The translations under genes and the position numbers were made by a program. This document shows, one piece after another, positions 16,941-25,243 of a stretch of DNA of 64,000 bases (positions within the stretch are counted from its first letter, which is position 1; each line of letters opens with the position of its first letter). The stretch comes from Microbispora catharanthi. GTDB lineage: Bacteria > Actinomycetota > Actinomycetes > Streptosporangiales > Streptosporangiaceae. Where the stretch lies: assembly GCF_006334915.2 (NCBI RefSeq), contig NZ_VDMA02000028.1:55525-119524 (forward strand). Direction: 5' to 3'. Below the pieces are notes generated by a model. The model was given only the letters and a program-made list of their open reading frames with translations, did not search any database and was not told where the DNA came from.

Positions 16941-18110
16941 TTGCTTCGTCCCGCACTGTCCATCGGCCTCGTGAGCGCCACGGTCCTGCTGGGCGGGGTG
17001 ACTCTCGCCGGCTCTGCCTCGGCCGAGCCCGGCCCCGCCCCCGCGCAGTCCCAGGCCGTCAAGTACCCCGCGGACTCGCTGCGCGCCCTCGGCGACCGGA
17101 TCGGCCTGCGCATCGGCACCGCCGTGAACACGGACGAACTCGGCAGCAACGCCGACTACACCCGGATCACGGCCGAGCAGTTCTCCACCGTCACTCCCGA
17201 GAACGTGATGAAGTGGCAGTTGGTGGAGCCCAACCGCGGCACGTACGACTGGGCCGCCGCCGACCGGCTGGTCGCCTTCGCGAAGAAGAACAAGCAGCTG
17301 GTCCGCGGCCACACCCTGGTGTGGCACAGCCAGCTGCCCACCTGGCTCTCCTCCGACGGCTACACCACCACCCTGTCGAATGACGAGCTGAAGGCCCTGC
17401 TCAAGAAGCACATCCAGGACCAGGTGAAGCACTTCAGGGGCGACATCTGGCAGTGGGACGTGGTCAACGAGGCGTTCGACGACGACGGGCAGCCCCGCCA
17501 GGACATCTGGTACAAGGCGTGGGGCGGCCTGGGCTACATCGCCGACGCCTTCCGCTGGGCGCACGAGGCCGACCCCAAGGCCCTGCTGTTCTACAACGAC
17601 TACAACCTCGAGTTCACCGGGCCGAAGAGCAACGCGGTGTACGACCTCGTCAAGACCCTGAAGGCGCAGCGCGTGCCCATCGACGGCGTCGGCTTCCAGG
17701 GCCACCTGGACACCCAGTACGGCTTCCCCGACCTGCAGAACAACCTGCAGCGCTTCGCGGATCTCGGTCTGAAGGTGGCCGAGACCGAGGTGGACGTCCG
17801 CACGTTCACGCAGGCCCCGCCGAACGAGAACACCCCCACCAGTCCGCTGGCCGCGTACGCCCAGGAGAGCTACTGGTCCCGCGCCCTGCAGGCCTGCCTG
17901 GCGGTGCGCGAGTGCATCTCGTTCACCCCGTGGGGATTCGCCGACACGTACTCCTGGATTCCCGGCTGGTTCGACGACCCGCAGGAGGGTGCCGCCCTGT
18001 TCTACGACGGGAACCTGCAGCCCAAGTCTCAGTACTACGTGCTCCAGCAGGACCTGGCACTCGCCGCGGGCGCGCCGCACCGGTCCGGCCCGGGCGCGGG
18101 TCGCCACTGA
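16941..18110 (+). CDS. Secreted endo-1,4-beta-xylanase, GH10
   Basis: 389 residues with a signal peptide ending at SASA-EP near residue 29, then a single GH10 barrel. The acid/base glutamate is in WDVVNEAFDD and the nucleophile in VAETEVDVRTF. Substrate-site segments GHTLVWHSQLPTWL and TPWGFADTYSWIPGW are intact. No carbohydrate-binding module is attached. Start is TTG at 16941, supported by GAGGAG six bases upstream. It hydrolyses xylan outside the cell and is probably co-expressed with the preceding deacetylase. Confidence 0.93.
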   Translation: MLRPALSIGLVSATVLLGGVTLAGSASAEPGPAPAQSQAVKYPADSLRALGDRIGLRIGTAVNTDELGSNADYTRITAEQFSTVTPENVMKWQLVEPNRGTYDWAAADRLVAFAKKNKQLVRGHTLVWHSQLPTWLSSDGYTTTLSNDELKALLKKHIQDQVKHFRGDIWQWDVVNEAFDDDGQPRQDIWYKAWGGLGYIADAFRWAHEADPKALLFYNDYNLEFTGPKSNAVYDLVKTLKAQRVPIDGVGFQGHLDTQYGFPDLQNNLQRFADLGLKVAETEVDVRTFTQAPPNENTPTSPLAAYAQESYWSRALQACLAVRECISFTPWGFADTYSWIPGWFDDPQEGAALFYDGNLQPKSQYYVLQQDLALAAGAPHRSGPGAGRH

Positions 18111-18125
18111 CCGGTACCGGCAGGC

Positions 18126-18155
18126 ACGGGGCCGCACCCCACGAGGCGGCCCCGT
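18126..18155 (+). terminator. Hairpin downstream of the xylanase gene
   Basis: A perfect 10-bp GC-rich stem (18126-18135 with 18146-18155) begins 16 bp after the xylanase stop. No T-run follows. Confidence 0.6.
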
Positions 18156-18237
18156 TCGCCGCACTCCGCCGTATGACGCGTGGCGGCGTCCTCTCCACAG
18201 GGATGTGCCGCCGGGCGTGACGCTTGTCGGGATGACC

Positions 18238-18264
18238 AGACCCGCCCGCGGAACGGGCGGGTCT
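18238..18264. terminator. Hairpin between convergent xylanase and PKS genes
   Basis: An 11-bp perfect stem (18238-18248 with 18254-18264, 5-nt loop) lies just past the PKS stop and is read from both sides. Confidence 0.75.
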
Positions 18265-18270
18265 TCCGCG

Positions 18271-21200
18271 TCAGCGGCCGGAGGCGCGGAGCGAGGCGGC
18301 CTCGTACAGCTCGCCGGTCAGGTTGCTCAGCGGGCGGTGCCGCAGCAGTTCGCCCACCCGCACGTGCACGCCTAGGTCCGCCTGGATCTGGGCGCTCAGC
18401 TTGGCGGCGAGCACGGAGTCGAGACCGTGCACGGTTATCGGGGAGTCCAGGTCGAGCTCGTCGGGCGACATGCCGAGGATGCGGGCGGAGCGCATCACGA
18501 CGTATCTGGTGATCGCCGCGGCGGCCACCGACCTGTCCGTGAGCGGCGGGTCCGCCATGCCGTCCCCGTCCGGACCGGCTGCGGCCGCCTCGGCGACGGG
18601 GACGGCAGGCAGGGCCGCGACGGGACCGGGCCCGACGAGGGCGGCCGGGCCGGCGATGACGTCCCCCACGGACACGGACGGCACAGAGGACACGGACGAC
18701 ACAGAGGCCACGGATGACAGGGACGACACGGAGGCGGAGGACACGAGCACGGGAGACACGGTCACGTCGTCCCGGCCAGGCGCGGGCTCCACGCCCGGGA
18801 CCGCCTCCACGCCCGTCACGGTGTACGGCCCGGTCACGGCGGGCAGGGCAGCGGCGGCGAACGCCGGCGCGGCGGAGTCCCGCGGATCGACCCAGAACCG
18901 CCGGCGCTGCCATGGATACCCGGGAAGGGGGGTGAACCGTCCCCCCGGATACAACCGGCTCCAGTCGGGATCGCAGCCCTGCACGTACGCGACGCCCAGG
19001 GACCGCAGCATGCACTCGAGCCCGGGCTCGTCCCGGCACAGCGAGGGGATCACGGTCCCGGCGCCGGCCGCCGCCGCGATCTCGTCCTCGATCGCCGAGG
19101 CGAGCAGCGGATGCGGGCTGATCTCGATGAACAGGACCGGGCCCTCGTCCGGCAGCGCGGCGCGCACGGCGGAGGCGAAGCACACGGGCCGGCGCAGGTT
19201 CTCCATCCAGTAGCCGGCGTCGAGCTGGGAGCCGTCGACCATCTCGTCGAGCATCGTCGAGTGCATCGGCACGGCCCCGGGCCGGGGGCGCAGCTCCGCC
19301 AACGCCTCGATCAGGTCGTCCCGGATGGGATCCATCTGGGGGGCGTGCGAAGCGTAGGCGACCTGCACCTGCTTGCAGAACGCGCCGTCGCGCCGCAGCC
19401 GCTCGACCACCTCGCCGAGCGCGTCGGCGTCGCCCGCGAGCACGCAGGAGTGCACGCTGTTGACGACCGCCACGCAGACCCTGTCGGCGTTCTCGCCGAT
19501 GGCCTCGCGCGCCTGGAGCTCGCCGACCTGCACCGCCCACATCTCACCGGATCCGCCGAGCCGCGTCAGCAGGCGGCTCCTGCGGCACACCACGGCGGCG
19601 CCCTGCCGTACGGTGAGGGCGCCCGAGGCGGTCGCGGCGGCGATCTCGCCCATGCTGTGGCCGATCACGAGGTCGGGGCGGATCCCCCAGGCGGCCCAGA
19701 CGGAGGCGAGCGCGACCTGGATCGCCCACAGGGCTGGCTGGATCTCGTCGGTCCCGGACAGCGGGCGGCCCTCCCGCAGCAGGTCGATCAGCGACCAGCC
19801 GAGCTCGTCGTGGATCGCCCTGTCGCACTCCCGCAGCCGCCGGGCGAAGACGAGGTTGTCGTCCAGCAGGTCCCTCGCCATGCCGGGCCACTGCGCGCCC
19901 TGCCCGGGGAAGACGTAGACGACCTTGGGCGTCACGCCGGCCCTCGCCTGCCCGGTGACGACCGACTGGGGGGCCGCCCCGGCGGCGTACGACCGCAGCG
20001 CGGCCGCGATCCCCCGGCCGTTCGTGCCCACGACCGCGACCCGGTGCCCGTGGTGACTGCGGCGGTCGCCGGCGCTGAAGCACAGGTCGTGCGGGGAGGA
20101 GTTGCTCGGCTGCAGGGCGTCGGCGTACCGGAGGGCCAGGTCGGGCAGCGCGCGCTCGTCCCTGGCCGAGAGCGGCAGCAGGTATGTTCCCGACCGGCGA
20201 CGGCGGGCCGCCACGACGGGCGGCGCCTCGGCGAGCACGACGTGGGCGTTGGTGGCCGACAGGCCGAAGGAGCTGACGCCGGCCATCGCCGGCCAGGACC
20301 GCTCGGGCCATTCGCGGGTGCGGCGGACGAGTTCCAGAGGCATGCCCGGCTGCTCGAACAGCGGGTGGGGCCTGCGCACGTTCAGGGTCGCGGGGACCGT
20401 CCGGTGCCGGAGCGCCAGGGCGGCCTTGAGCAGCCCGACCAGGCCCGCCGCGCCCTCCCCGTGGCCGATGTTGGACTTCGCCGAGCCGACCAGGCACCGC
20501 TGCCCGGGCTCGCGTCCCTCCCCCATGACCCGGGCGAGCGCGGTCAGCTCGGTGAGGTCGCCCGAGGGGGTGCCGGGGCCGTGCGCCTCGACGTAGTCGA
20601 TCTGCCCTGGCCGCACGCCCGCGTCGCGGTAGGCCTCGCGCAGCATGGCCTCCTGGCCGCTCACTCCGGCGGCGATGAGGGTGCCGGCGCCCCTTCCGTT
20701 GCTGTTGACCGCGGTGCCGACGATGGAGGCGTAGACGCGGTCGCCGTCCGCGAGCGCGCGCCTGAGCGGCTTCAGCAGCAGGGAGACGACGGCCTCGCTG
20801 CGCACGTAGCCGTCCGCGTCGGCGTCGCCGAACCTGCAGCGGCCCTCCGGCGACAGGATGCCGGCGTCGGACAGGCCGAGGTAGATGTCGGGGGCCATCA
20901 GGAGGTTCACGCCGCCGACGACGGCCATGTCGGTCTGGCCCGCCCACAACTCCCTGCAGGCGAGGTGGACGGCCACCAGGGAGGTCGAGCAGGTGGCCTC
21001 GACGCTCATGCTCGGGCCCCGCAGGTCGAACAGGTAGGAGATGCGGCCGGGGAGGTTGCCCCAGTTGCCCCCGCCGATTGCCGCGTGCATGTCGTACATG
21101 CCGGCTCCGCGCAGCCGGTCCCAGTAGTCGGACCACAGGCAACTCGTGTAGACCGCCGTACGGCTGCCGGCGAGCTTGTGCAGAGGGATGCCGGCGTCCT

Positions 21201-21498
21201 CGATGGCCTCCCACGTGACCTCGATGAGCAGGCGGTGCTGGGGGTCGATGCGCAGCGCCTCGTGCGGGGAGATCGAGAAGAACGAGGCGTCGAAGCTGTC
21301 GATGTCGTCCAGGAAGCCGCCGGCTCGTGTGCCGATGCCGCCGGCGCCGGGGAACCGTCCCGGCGGAATCTCTCCGACCGCGTCGCGCTCGCCTGCGAGC
21401 ACGTCCCAGAAGGCGGACGGACCGGAGGCGCCGGGTAATCGGCACCCCGCGCCGATTATCGCGATCGGGTCGCGCGGGGGGACGGACGCCATGCTCAT
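18271..21498 (-). CDS. Stand-alone type I polyketide synthase, KS-AT-ACP
   Basis: 1075 residues. A ketosynthase (about 10-430) has the active Cys170 in EATCSTSL and both histidines (EAHGPGT, SNIGHGEG). An acyltransferase (about 500-800) has GHSMGE with its serine and a YASH segment that is usually linked to methylmalonyl selection. After a Ser/Val-rich linker (about 880-960) comes an ACP with the serine in HGLDSVLA. No KR, DH, ER or thioesterase is present and no docking-type C-terminus is obvious. The KS motifs differ from the usual EAHGTGT and GHTEAAAG. It could make a short acyl or act iteratively. ATG at 21498 has GAGGAGA upstream. Confidence 0.88.
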   Translation of the reverse strand: MSMASVPPRDPIAIIGAGCRLPGASGPSAFWDVLAGERDAVGEIPPGRFPGAGGIGTRAGGFLDDIDSFDASFFSISPHEALRIDPQHRLLIEVTWEAIEDAGIPLHKLAGSRTAVYTSCLWSDYWDRLRGAGMYDMHAAIGGGNWGNLPGRISYLFDLRGPSMSVEATCSTSLVAVHLACRELWAGQTDMAVVGGVNLLMAPDIYLGLSDAGILSPEGRCRFGDADADGYVRSEAVVSLLLKPLRRALADGDRVYASIVGTAVNSNGRGAGTLIAAGVSGQEAMLREAYRDAGVRPGQIDYVEAHGPGTPSGDLTELTALARVMGEGREPGQRCLVGSAKSNIGHGEGAAGLVGLLKAALALRHRTVPATLNVRRPHPLFEQPGMPLELVRRTREWPERSWPAMAGVSSFGLSATNAHVVLAEAPPVVAARRRRSGTYLLPLSARDERALPDLALRYADALQPSNSSPHDLCFSAGDRRSHHGHRVAVVGTNGRGIAAALRSYAAGAAPQSVVTGQARAGVTPKVVYVFPGQGAQWPGMARDLLDDNLVFARRLRECDRAIHDELGWSLIDLLREGRPLSGTDEIQPALWAIQVALASVWAAWGIRPDLVIGHSMGEIAAATASGALTVRQGAAVVCRRSRLLTRLGGSGEMWAVQVGELQAREAIGENADRVCVAVVNSVHSCVLAGDADALGEVVERLRRDGAFCKQVQVAYASHAPQMDPIRDDLIEALAELRPRPGAVPMHSTMLDEMVDGSQLDAGYWMENLRRPVCFASAVRAALPDEGPVLFIEISPHPLLASAIEDEIAAAAGAGTVIPSLCRDEPGLECMLRSLGVAYVQGCDPDWSRLYPGGRFTPLPGYPWQRRRFWVDPRDSAAPAFAAAALPAVTGPYTVTGVEAVPGVEPAPGRDDVTVSPVLVSSASVSSLSSVASVSSVSSVPSVSVGDVIAGPAALVGPGPVAALPAVPVAEAAAAGPDGDGMADPPLTDRSVAAAAITRYVVMRSARILGMSPDELDLDSPITVHGLDSVLAAKLSAQIQADLGVHVRVGELLRHRPLSNLTGELYEAASLRASGR
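18660..18765. repeat. Degenerate GACAC/GGAC repeat inside the PKS linker
   Basis: A run of imperfect 9- to 12-bp units of the type GACACGGACGACACAGAGG encodes the Ser/Val-rich linker (VSSVSSVPSVSV) between AT and ACP. It looks like slippage-driven expansion of an inter-domain linker. Confidence 0.6.
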
Positions 21499-21632
21499 GC
21501 GACCGTCTCCTCTGTTCGGACCACTCCGCGCCGGCGTGCCTGCGCGGCTGCGCGGGCACGTGCCGACGGGTACGTCGAGTCCGGGTACGTCAATTCCGGG
21601 TACGTGAAGTCATGGTGCACGGGGTCCCCCAT
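21495..21632 (-). CDS. Possible 45-residue peptide coupled to the PKS start
   Basis: This short frame ends in TGA overlapping the PKS ATG (ATGA at 21498). It encodes three TYP repeats (FTYPELTYPDSTYPSARAR) and an Ala/Arg-rich tail. The ribosome site is poor at 21632; a longer form could start at 21707. The overlap is the only positive evidence, so it may be non-coding leader. Confidence 0.25.
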   Translation of the reverse strand: MGDPVHHDFTYPELTYPDSTYPSARARAAAQARRRGVVRTEETVA

Positions 21633-21813
21633 TCGGTGGCGAGGTGTGCGGTGACCGGCCCTGTGGTCGGCTGTGGTCGGCTGCGGGAAAAGCCGGGGCA
21701 TGGACATCCCCGCCCGGCTCCGACGTCACGCAGTGCTTCCACCATCCCGCCGGTGACGTGAGTACGTCCATGGTGAGATAACGAAATAAGCGATAAAAGC
21801 GGCTAACTGGGAT
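21499..21813 (-). promoter_or_regulatory. Leader and promoter region of the PKS gene
   Basis: The stretch between the regulator stop and the PKS start has an AT-rich block (21775-21805) that could hold the promoter. It also has three tandem 15- to 16-bp units containing CGGGTACGT (21564-21611), which form part of the possible short peptide frame. Confidence 0.4.
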
Positions 21814-22665
21814 TCAGGAGGAGCCGGTTCCCGTTTCCTCGGCCAGCGGCAGGTGAATCACCAGCGAGTGCCCCGGGCTGTCCAGGACGCTCGCGACGAC
21901 GAGACGGAAGGTGCGTCTGCCCAATCCGGGGACGTCGAGTGTCCGCGGCCGCTGGTGCTGCCCCCGCACATGCTGCTCGCGCCACCAGCCGCGGAAGTCG
22001 GCGCTGGCGCTCTCCAGGTCGCTCACCAGCTCCTGCATCCTCTGGTCCGCCGTCCTCGTGGCGTATGCCAGCCGCAGCCTCGCGATGACGTCGAGCGTGT
22101 CGTCGGCCCAGTTCACCAGTCGCTTCTTGGCCTCCGGATCGGTGAGCATCCACCACAGGATGTTCCTGCGCGGCCGGGGCAGCCCGCCGAAGTCGGTGTA
22201 CCAGTCGGCGGCGGCGCGGTTCCAGGCCACCACGTCGCCGTACCGGTTGCCGGCGTACAGCGGGAAAGGGCCGTGACCCGCCACCTCCACCACCTGGAAG
22301 ACCAGCTTCTCGTCCGACTCGTCGAGCCGGTACGCGGCCTCGGCCGGCCCCTGGCCGAACGCGAGGCGGTGGACGTAGGCGCGCTCGTCCTCGCTCAGGC
22401 CGAGGACGCGGGCCAGGCTGTCGAGGACCTGCGGGGAGGGATGGATGTCGCGGGCCTGCTCCAGGTACGTGTACCAGGTGGGGCTGAGCCCCGCGAGAAC
22501 GGCCACCTCCTCCCGGCGCAGGCCCTTCGTACGCCGGTGGACTCCGGTGGGAAGCCCGGCCTCCTGGGGGCTGATGCGCGCGCGACGGCTACGCAGAAAC
22601 TGAGCGAGCTCCTGTCTGTTCTCGCTCCTGTCGGACAAGGCATCCCCCAACGACTGCCGCAACAA
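21814..22665 (-). CDS. XRE-type transcription regulator with MmyB-like ligand domain
   Basis: 283 residues. The N-terminal HTH covers about residues 15-90 (LRREEVAVLAGLSPTWYTYLEQ, SPQVLDSLARVLGLSEDE), and the rest matches the PAS-like MmyB domain (PLYAGNRYGDVVAWNRAAADW, RNILWWMLTDPEAK) that binds fatty acyl-like ligands in this family. MmyB proteins often sit beside the genes they control, and here the next gene on the strand is the PKS. Autoregulation or activation of the PKS by an acyl signal is a reasonable inference. Confidence 0.88.
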   Translation of the reverse strand: MLRQSLGDALSDRSENRQELAQFLRSRRARISPQEAGLPTGVHRRTKGLRREEVAVLAGLSPTWYTYLEQARDIHPSPQVLDSLARVLGLSEDERAYVHRLAFGQGPAEAAYRLDESDEKLVFQVVEVAGHGPFPLYAGNRYGDVVAWNRAAADWYTDFGGLPRPRRNILWWMLTDPEAKKRLVNWADDTLDVIARLRLAYATRTADQRMQELVSDLESASADFRGWWREQHVRGQHQRPRTLDVPGLGRRTFRLVVASVLDSPGHSLVIHLPLAEETGTGSS

Positions 22666-22804
22666 GGTCCGGGTCGTTCAGCGCAAATCGGCTTAACCCA
22701 TCATTATCGTGGAGCTGTATCGCCGGGTGAAGATGCCGCACCCGCCCCCCCGGGCGAAATATCTGCAATCTTCTCACGCCTTTTTCCCGCCTGTCCCGGA
22801 AGTG

Positions 22805-23956
22805 TCAGGCCGAGCGGTCGGCCTCACTGCGGACCGACCCGAGCAAGTGAAACGCGTGCGCCACCGAGACCAGCGTCACGTGGTGATGCCAGCCCCGATA
22901 CGACCTGCCTTCGAAGTGACGCAGCCCGCACTCCTCGCCCACGCGGGTCAGGTCGCCGCGCGCCCGCTCCCGCAGCCCGATCAGGCCGATGAGGTCGGGC
23001 AGCCGGGCCTGCGTGATGTTGGTCAGCCACAGCCGGGCGGGCGCCTGGCGGCCCGGACCCCACTCCGCCAGCACCCGGGCGCGCGGCCGGCCGATCTCGT
23101 ACGGCATGCCCGGCCCATGAGGCAGGGACCCGTGCGGCGACACGGGCGTCGAACGGAAGGTGACCCGGCCGTGGCCGTGCCACCAGTTCAGGGTCTGCGC
23201 CGACGGCCCGGTGACGGCCGCCGCGATCTCGCCCGCCGTGCGGGACGGGCCCGGGCCGAGCGGAGTGTGCTCGTCAACCTGGACGAGGTAGCGCAGGCCG
23301 CGCTCCTCCAGCCCGCGGACCAGCTGTTCCACCCGCCGGTTCTGCCGGGCGTCCACGAGCACGGGCGCGGCGGCGAGCTCCCACCCGGCCATCTCGTCGA
23401 GCGCGTCCAGCAGATGCTGCCAGCGCGAGCGGGCGCGCTCGTGCGCCGGCACATGGGTCACCGCGCGCCGCCTGGCGTCGTCGTCCCACGAGCGGGGCAG
23501 CAGGAGCCTCCAGTTGACCGGGCAGGCGCCCTCCTGCCCGGCCATCAGTACGGCGAGCCCGAGCTGGCAGTTGAGGACCCGGCCGGCCGAGTGGGCGTAC
23601 TGCTTGGCGACGCCGACGGAGTGCGAGCCGTTCTTGGGGAAGACGACCTCCTCGACGGTCCAGGCGCGGGGCCGCAGCACGGCGGCCATGTCGTGCGCGA
23701 GGAGCCGCCGCACCGGTTCCCAGCGCCAGGGGCTCTGGTTGAGGAACTGCTGGAGGCACTGGTCGGCGGGCCAGCCCACCACCTGTTCCGAGATGCGCCG
23801 GATCGACTTGCGGCCCGGCACGCAGTCGAGGCCGCGCACGTACACCTCGGCCCATCGGCGCTGGTCGGACCGGGCGAAGGAGGAGAACAGATGCCGGCAG
23901 AACTCGGCCAGCTCCGTGAGATCGGAGGACGCGTAGACGTCCGGAACAGACAACAT
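22805..23956 (-). CDS. IS701-type transposase-like protein, first catalytic residue changed
   Basis: 383 residues with the family layout: N-terminal YVRGLDCVPGRKSIRRISE, the central FPKNGSHSVGVAKQY segment, and the C-terminal HFEGRSYRGWHHHVTL carrying the third catalytic Glu. The first catalytic Asp, normally in a DDTGFPKKG context, is replaced here by Glu102-Glu103 (VEEVVFPKNG). The second Asp is plausible in VLVDARQN. I see no terminal inverted repeats or target duplication beside it, and it lies 30 bp from the membrane-protein gene as if in an operon. It is more likely a domesticated or inactive protein than a live insertion sequence. Confidence 0.75.
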   Translation of the reverse strand: MLSVPDVYASSDLTELAEFCRHLFSSFARSDQRRWAEVYVRGLDCVPGRKSIRRISEQVVGWPADQCLQQFLNQSPWRWEPVRRLLAHDMAAVLRPRAWTVEEVVFPKNGSHSVGVAKQYAHSAGRVLNCQLGLAVLMAGQEGACPVNWRLLLPRSWDDDARRRAVTHVPAHERARSRWQHLLDALDEMAGWELAAAPVLVDARQNRRVEQLVRGLEERGLRYLVQVDEHTPLGPGPSRTAGEIAAAVTGPSAQTLNWWHGHGRVTFRSTPVSPHGSLPHGPGMPYEIGRPRARVLAEWGPGRQAPARLWLTNITQARLPDLIGLIGLRERARGDLTRVGEECGLRHFEGRSYRGWHHHVTLVSVAHAFHLLGSVRSEADRSA

Positions 23957-23986
23957 TGGCGCTCCCGTGATGAGAGGGCGGATCCT

Positions 23987-25024
23987 TCAGCACGCCATCG
24001 GCGTGTCGCTCTCCGCTCGACCGACGCCGTTGTCGGGTGGCGGCTCGTAGCTGTCGATCTCGTAGAAGATGCGGGCGGCGATGCCCGTGGAGTACGGCGC
24101 GTAGCGCCTGCGCAGGTTCTGGAAGACCGCCTCGGCCCCCCGCTCGTCGCGGTCGGTGGGCAGGCCGGCCTTCACGGCGAGCCGCATCGTGTCGGCGAAG
24201 CTCTGCTCCTCCCTGCCCTGCAGGCTGACCAGCGCCGGATGGACCCGGACGCCCAGTTGCGCCGCCACCCGCTGCAGGCACCGGGTGCCGGTGTCGAGGA
24301 CGGTGCGGGTGTTGGGCGGGGCCCAGTCGGGAGCCACCGCCTCGGTGAGCGCCGCGGCGTCCATCACGATGACGGCGGCCTTGAGCCAGCACAGCTCCCC
24401 GGCCGGGCGCTGGAAGGCGAGCGCGGGGTAGGCCACGTGGCTGGCGCCCACGTCGGCGAGCCACGCCGCCCATTCCGCGAACATGTCGTCGAGGTGGTCC
24501 CGCGATCCGGAGCGTACGCACTCCGCGAGCACCGCCTCGGCGTCCGGCGGGCGGACCGCCTGCCCGGCCAGCCGGAGGACGAACCGCTCCCGCCGGCTGA
24601 ACGCGTCGATGATCCGCATCAGGTGCGCGGTGAACGCGACGAGGATCAGCGCTGACGACAACCACGCGAGGGCGGCGAGGGCGGCGCCGGGCGAGCGCAT
24701 CAGGAACACCTCGGCGATGTCCTCGGGATGAGGACTCACGCCGTACGCGCCGTAGGCGACCAGCCCGAACCCGGCGAAGGACGCGACCAGCCAGGCGGCC
24801 CCCACCGCGAACACCGCCGTCGGCCCGCACATCTCCAGCACCCGCTCCCGATACCTTCCGGGCAGGTGCCTGGCCACGAGGTACGCACCGGCCGCGACCA
24901 CCCGGACCGTCCGCAGGGCCATGCGCGACGACCGGCCCTGGGGGGTCATCACGGTGCGGAGCACGCTGCTCCAGACCGTGAGGACCAGGGCCACACCCAG
25001 CACTATGGGAACTGCTTCGCTCAC
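23987..25024 (-). CDS. Conserved membrane protein of unknown function
   Basis: 345 residues. About three to four hydrophobic segments occur in the first 150 residues (VPIVLGVALVLTVWSSVLRT, AVFAVGAAWLVASFAGFGLV, AALAALAWLSSALILVAFTA), followed by a soluble domain rich in charged helices. The layout recalls two-helix ion-channel proteins, but no K-channel selectivity filter (TVGYG) is present. GTG at 25024 is chosen because the hydrophobic stretch begins there; a frame to 25186 exists but adds a non-conserved-looking tail. Function unknown. Confidence 0.6.
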   Translation of the reverse strand: MSEAVPIVLGVALVLTVWSSVLRTVMTPQGRSSRMALRTVRVVAAGAYLVARHLPGRYRERVLEMCGPTAVFAVGAAWLVASFAGFGLVAYGAYGVSPHPEDIAEVFLMRSPGAALAALAWLSSALILVAFTAHLMRIIDAFSRRERFVLRLAGQAVRPPDAEAVLAECVRSGSRDHLDDMFAEWAAWLADVGASHVAYPALAFQRPAGELCWLKAAVIVMDAAALTEAVAPDWAPPNTRTVLDTGTRCLQRVAAQLGVRVHPALVSLQGREEQSFADTMRLAVKAGLPTDRDERGAEAVFQNLRRRYAPYSTGIAARIFYEIDSYEPPPDNGVGRAESDTPMAC

Positions 25025-25243
25025 CTCGGACGCACCCTTCGTGCGATCTTCGCGAATTGGGTCAAAAACGAGCCTCGAATACGGGGCCGCCGATGAACAG
25101 AGCCCATCGACGCTGGCATTGCGAATGCCACCACTGGGATGCGCGCCCGCCCGCCCCCGGCATTCCGTTAGTTCGGCATTGACCATGGAAGCGCCGACCG
25201 GAAATGGTCATTGCTCATATTCACCTCGACATGGGGAGGAGCC
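25025..25243. promoter_or_regulatory. Divergent promoter region
   Basis: Intergenic DNA between the membrane protein and the ATPase gene, less GC-rich than its surroundings. I cannot assign exact -35/-10 boxes. Confidence 0.3.

Noticed and set aside
19111..21438. 775-residue open frame antisense to the PKS
   Set aside because: It is a GC-skew shadow of the PKS, rich in Arg/Gly/Val without any domain; the opposite strand encodes clear KS and AT motifs.
22805..23956. Active insertion sequence
   Set aside because: No inverted repeats or target duplication visible, and a catalytic Asp is changed.
22709..24655. Long plus-strand frame across the IS701-like and membrane protein genes
   Set aside because: No recognisable domain; it spans two well-supported minus-strand genes.
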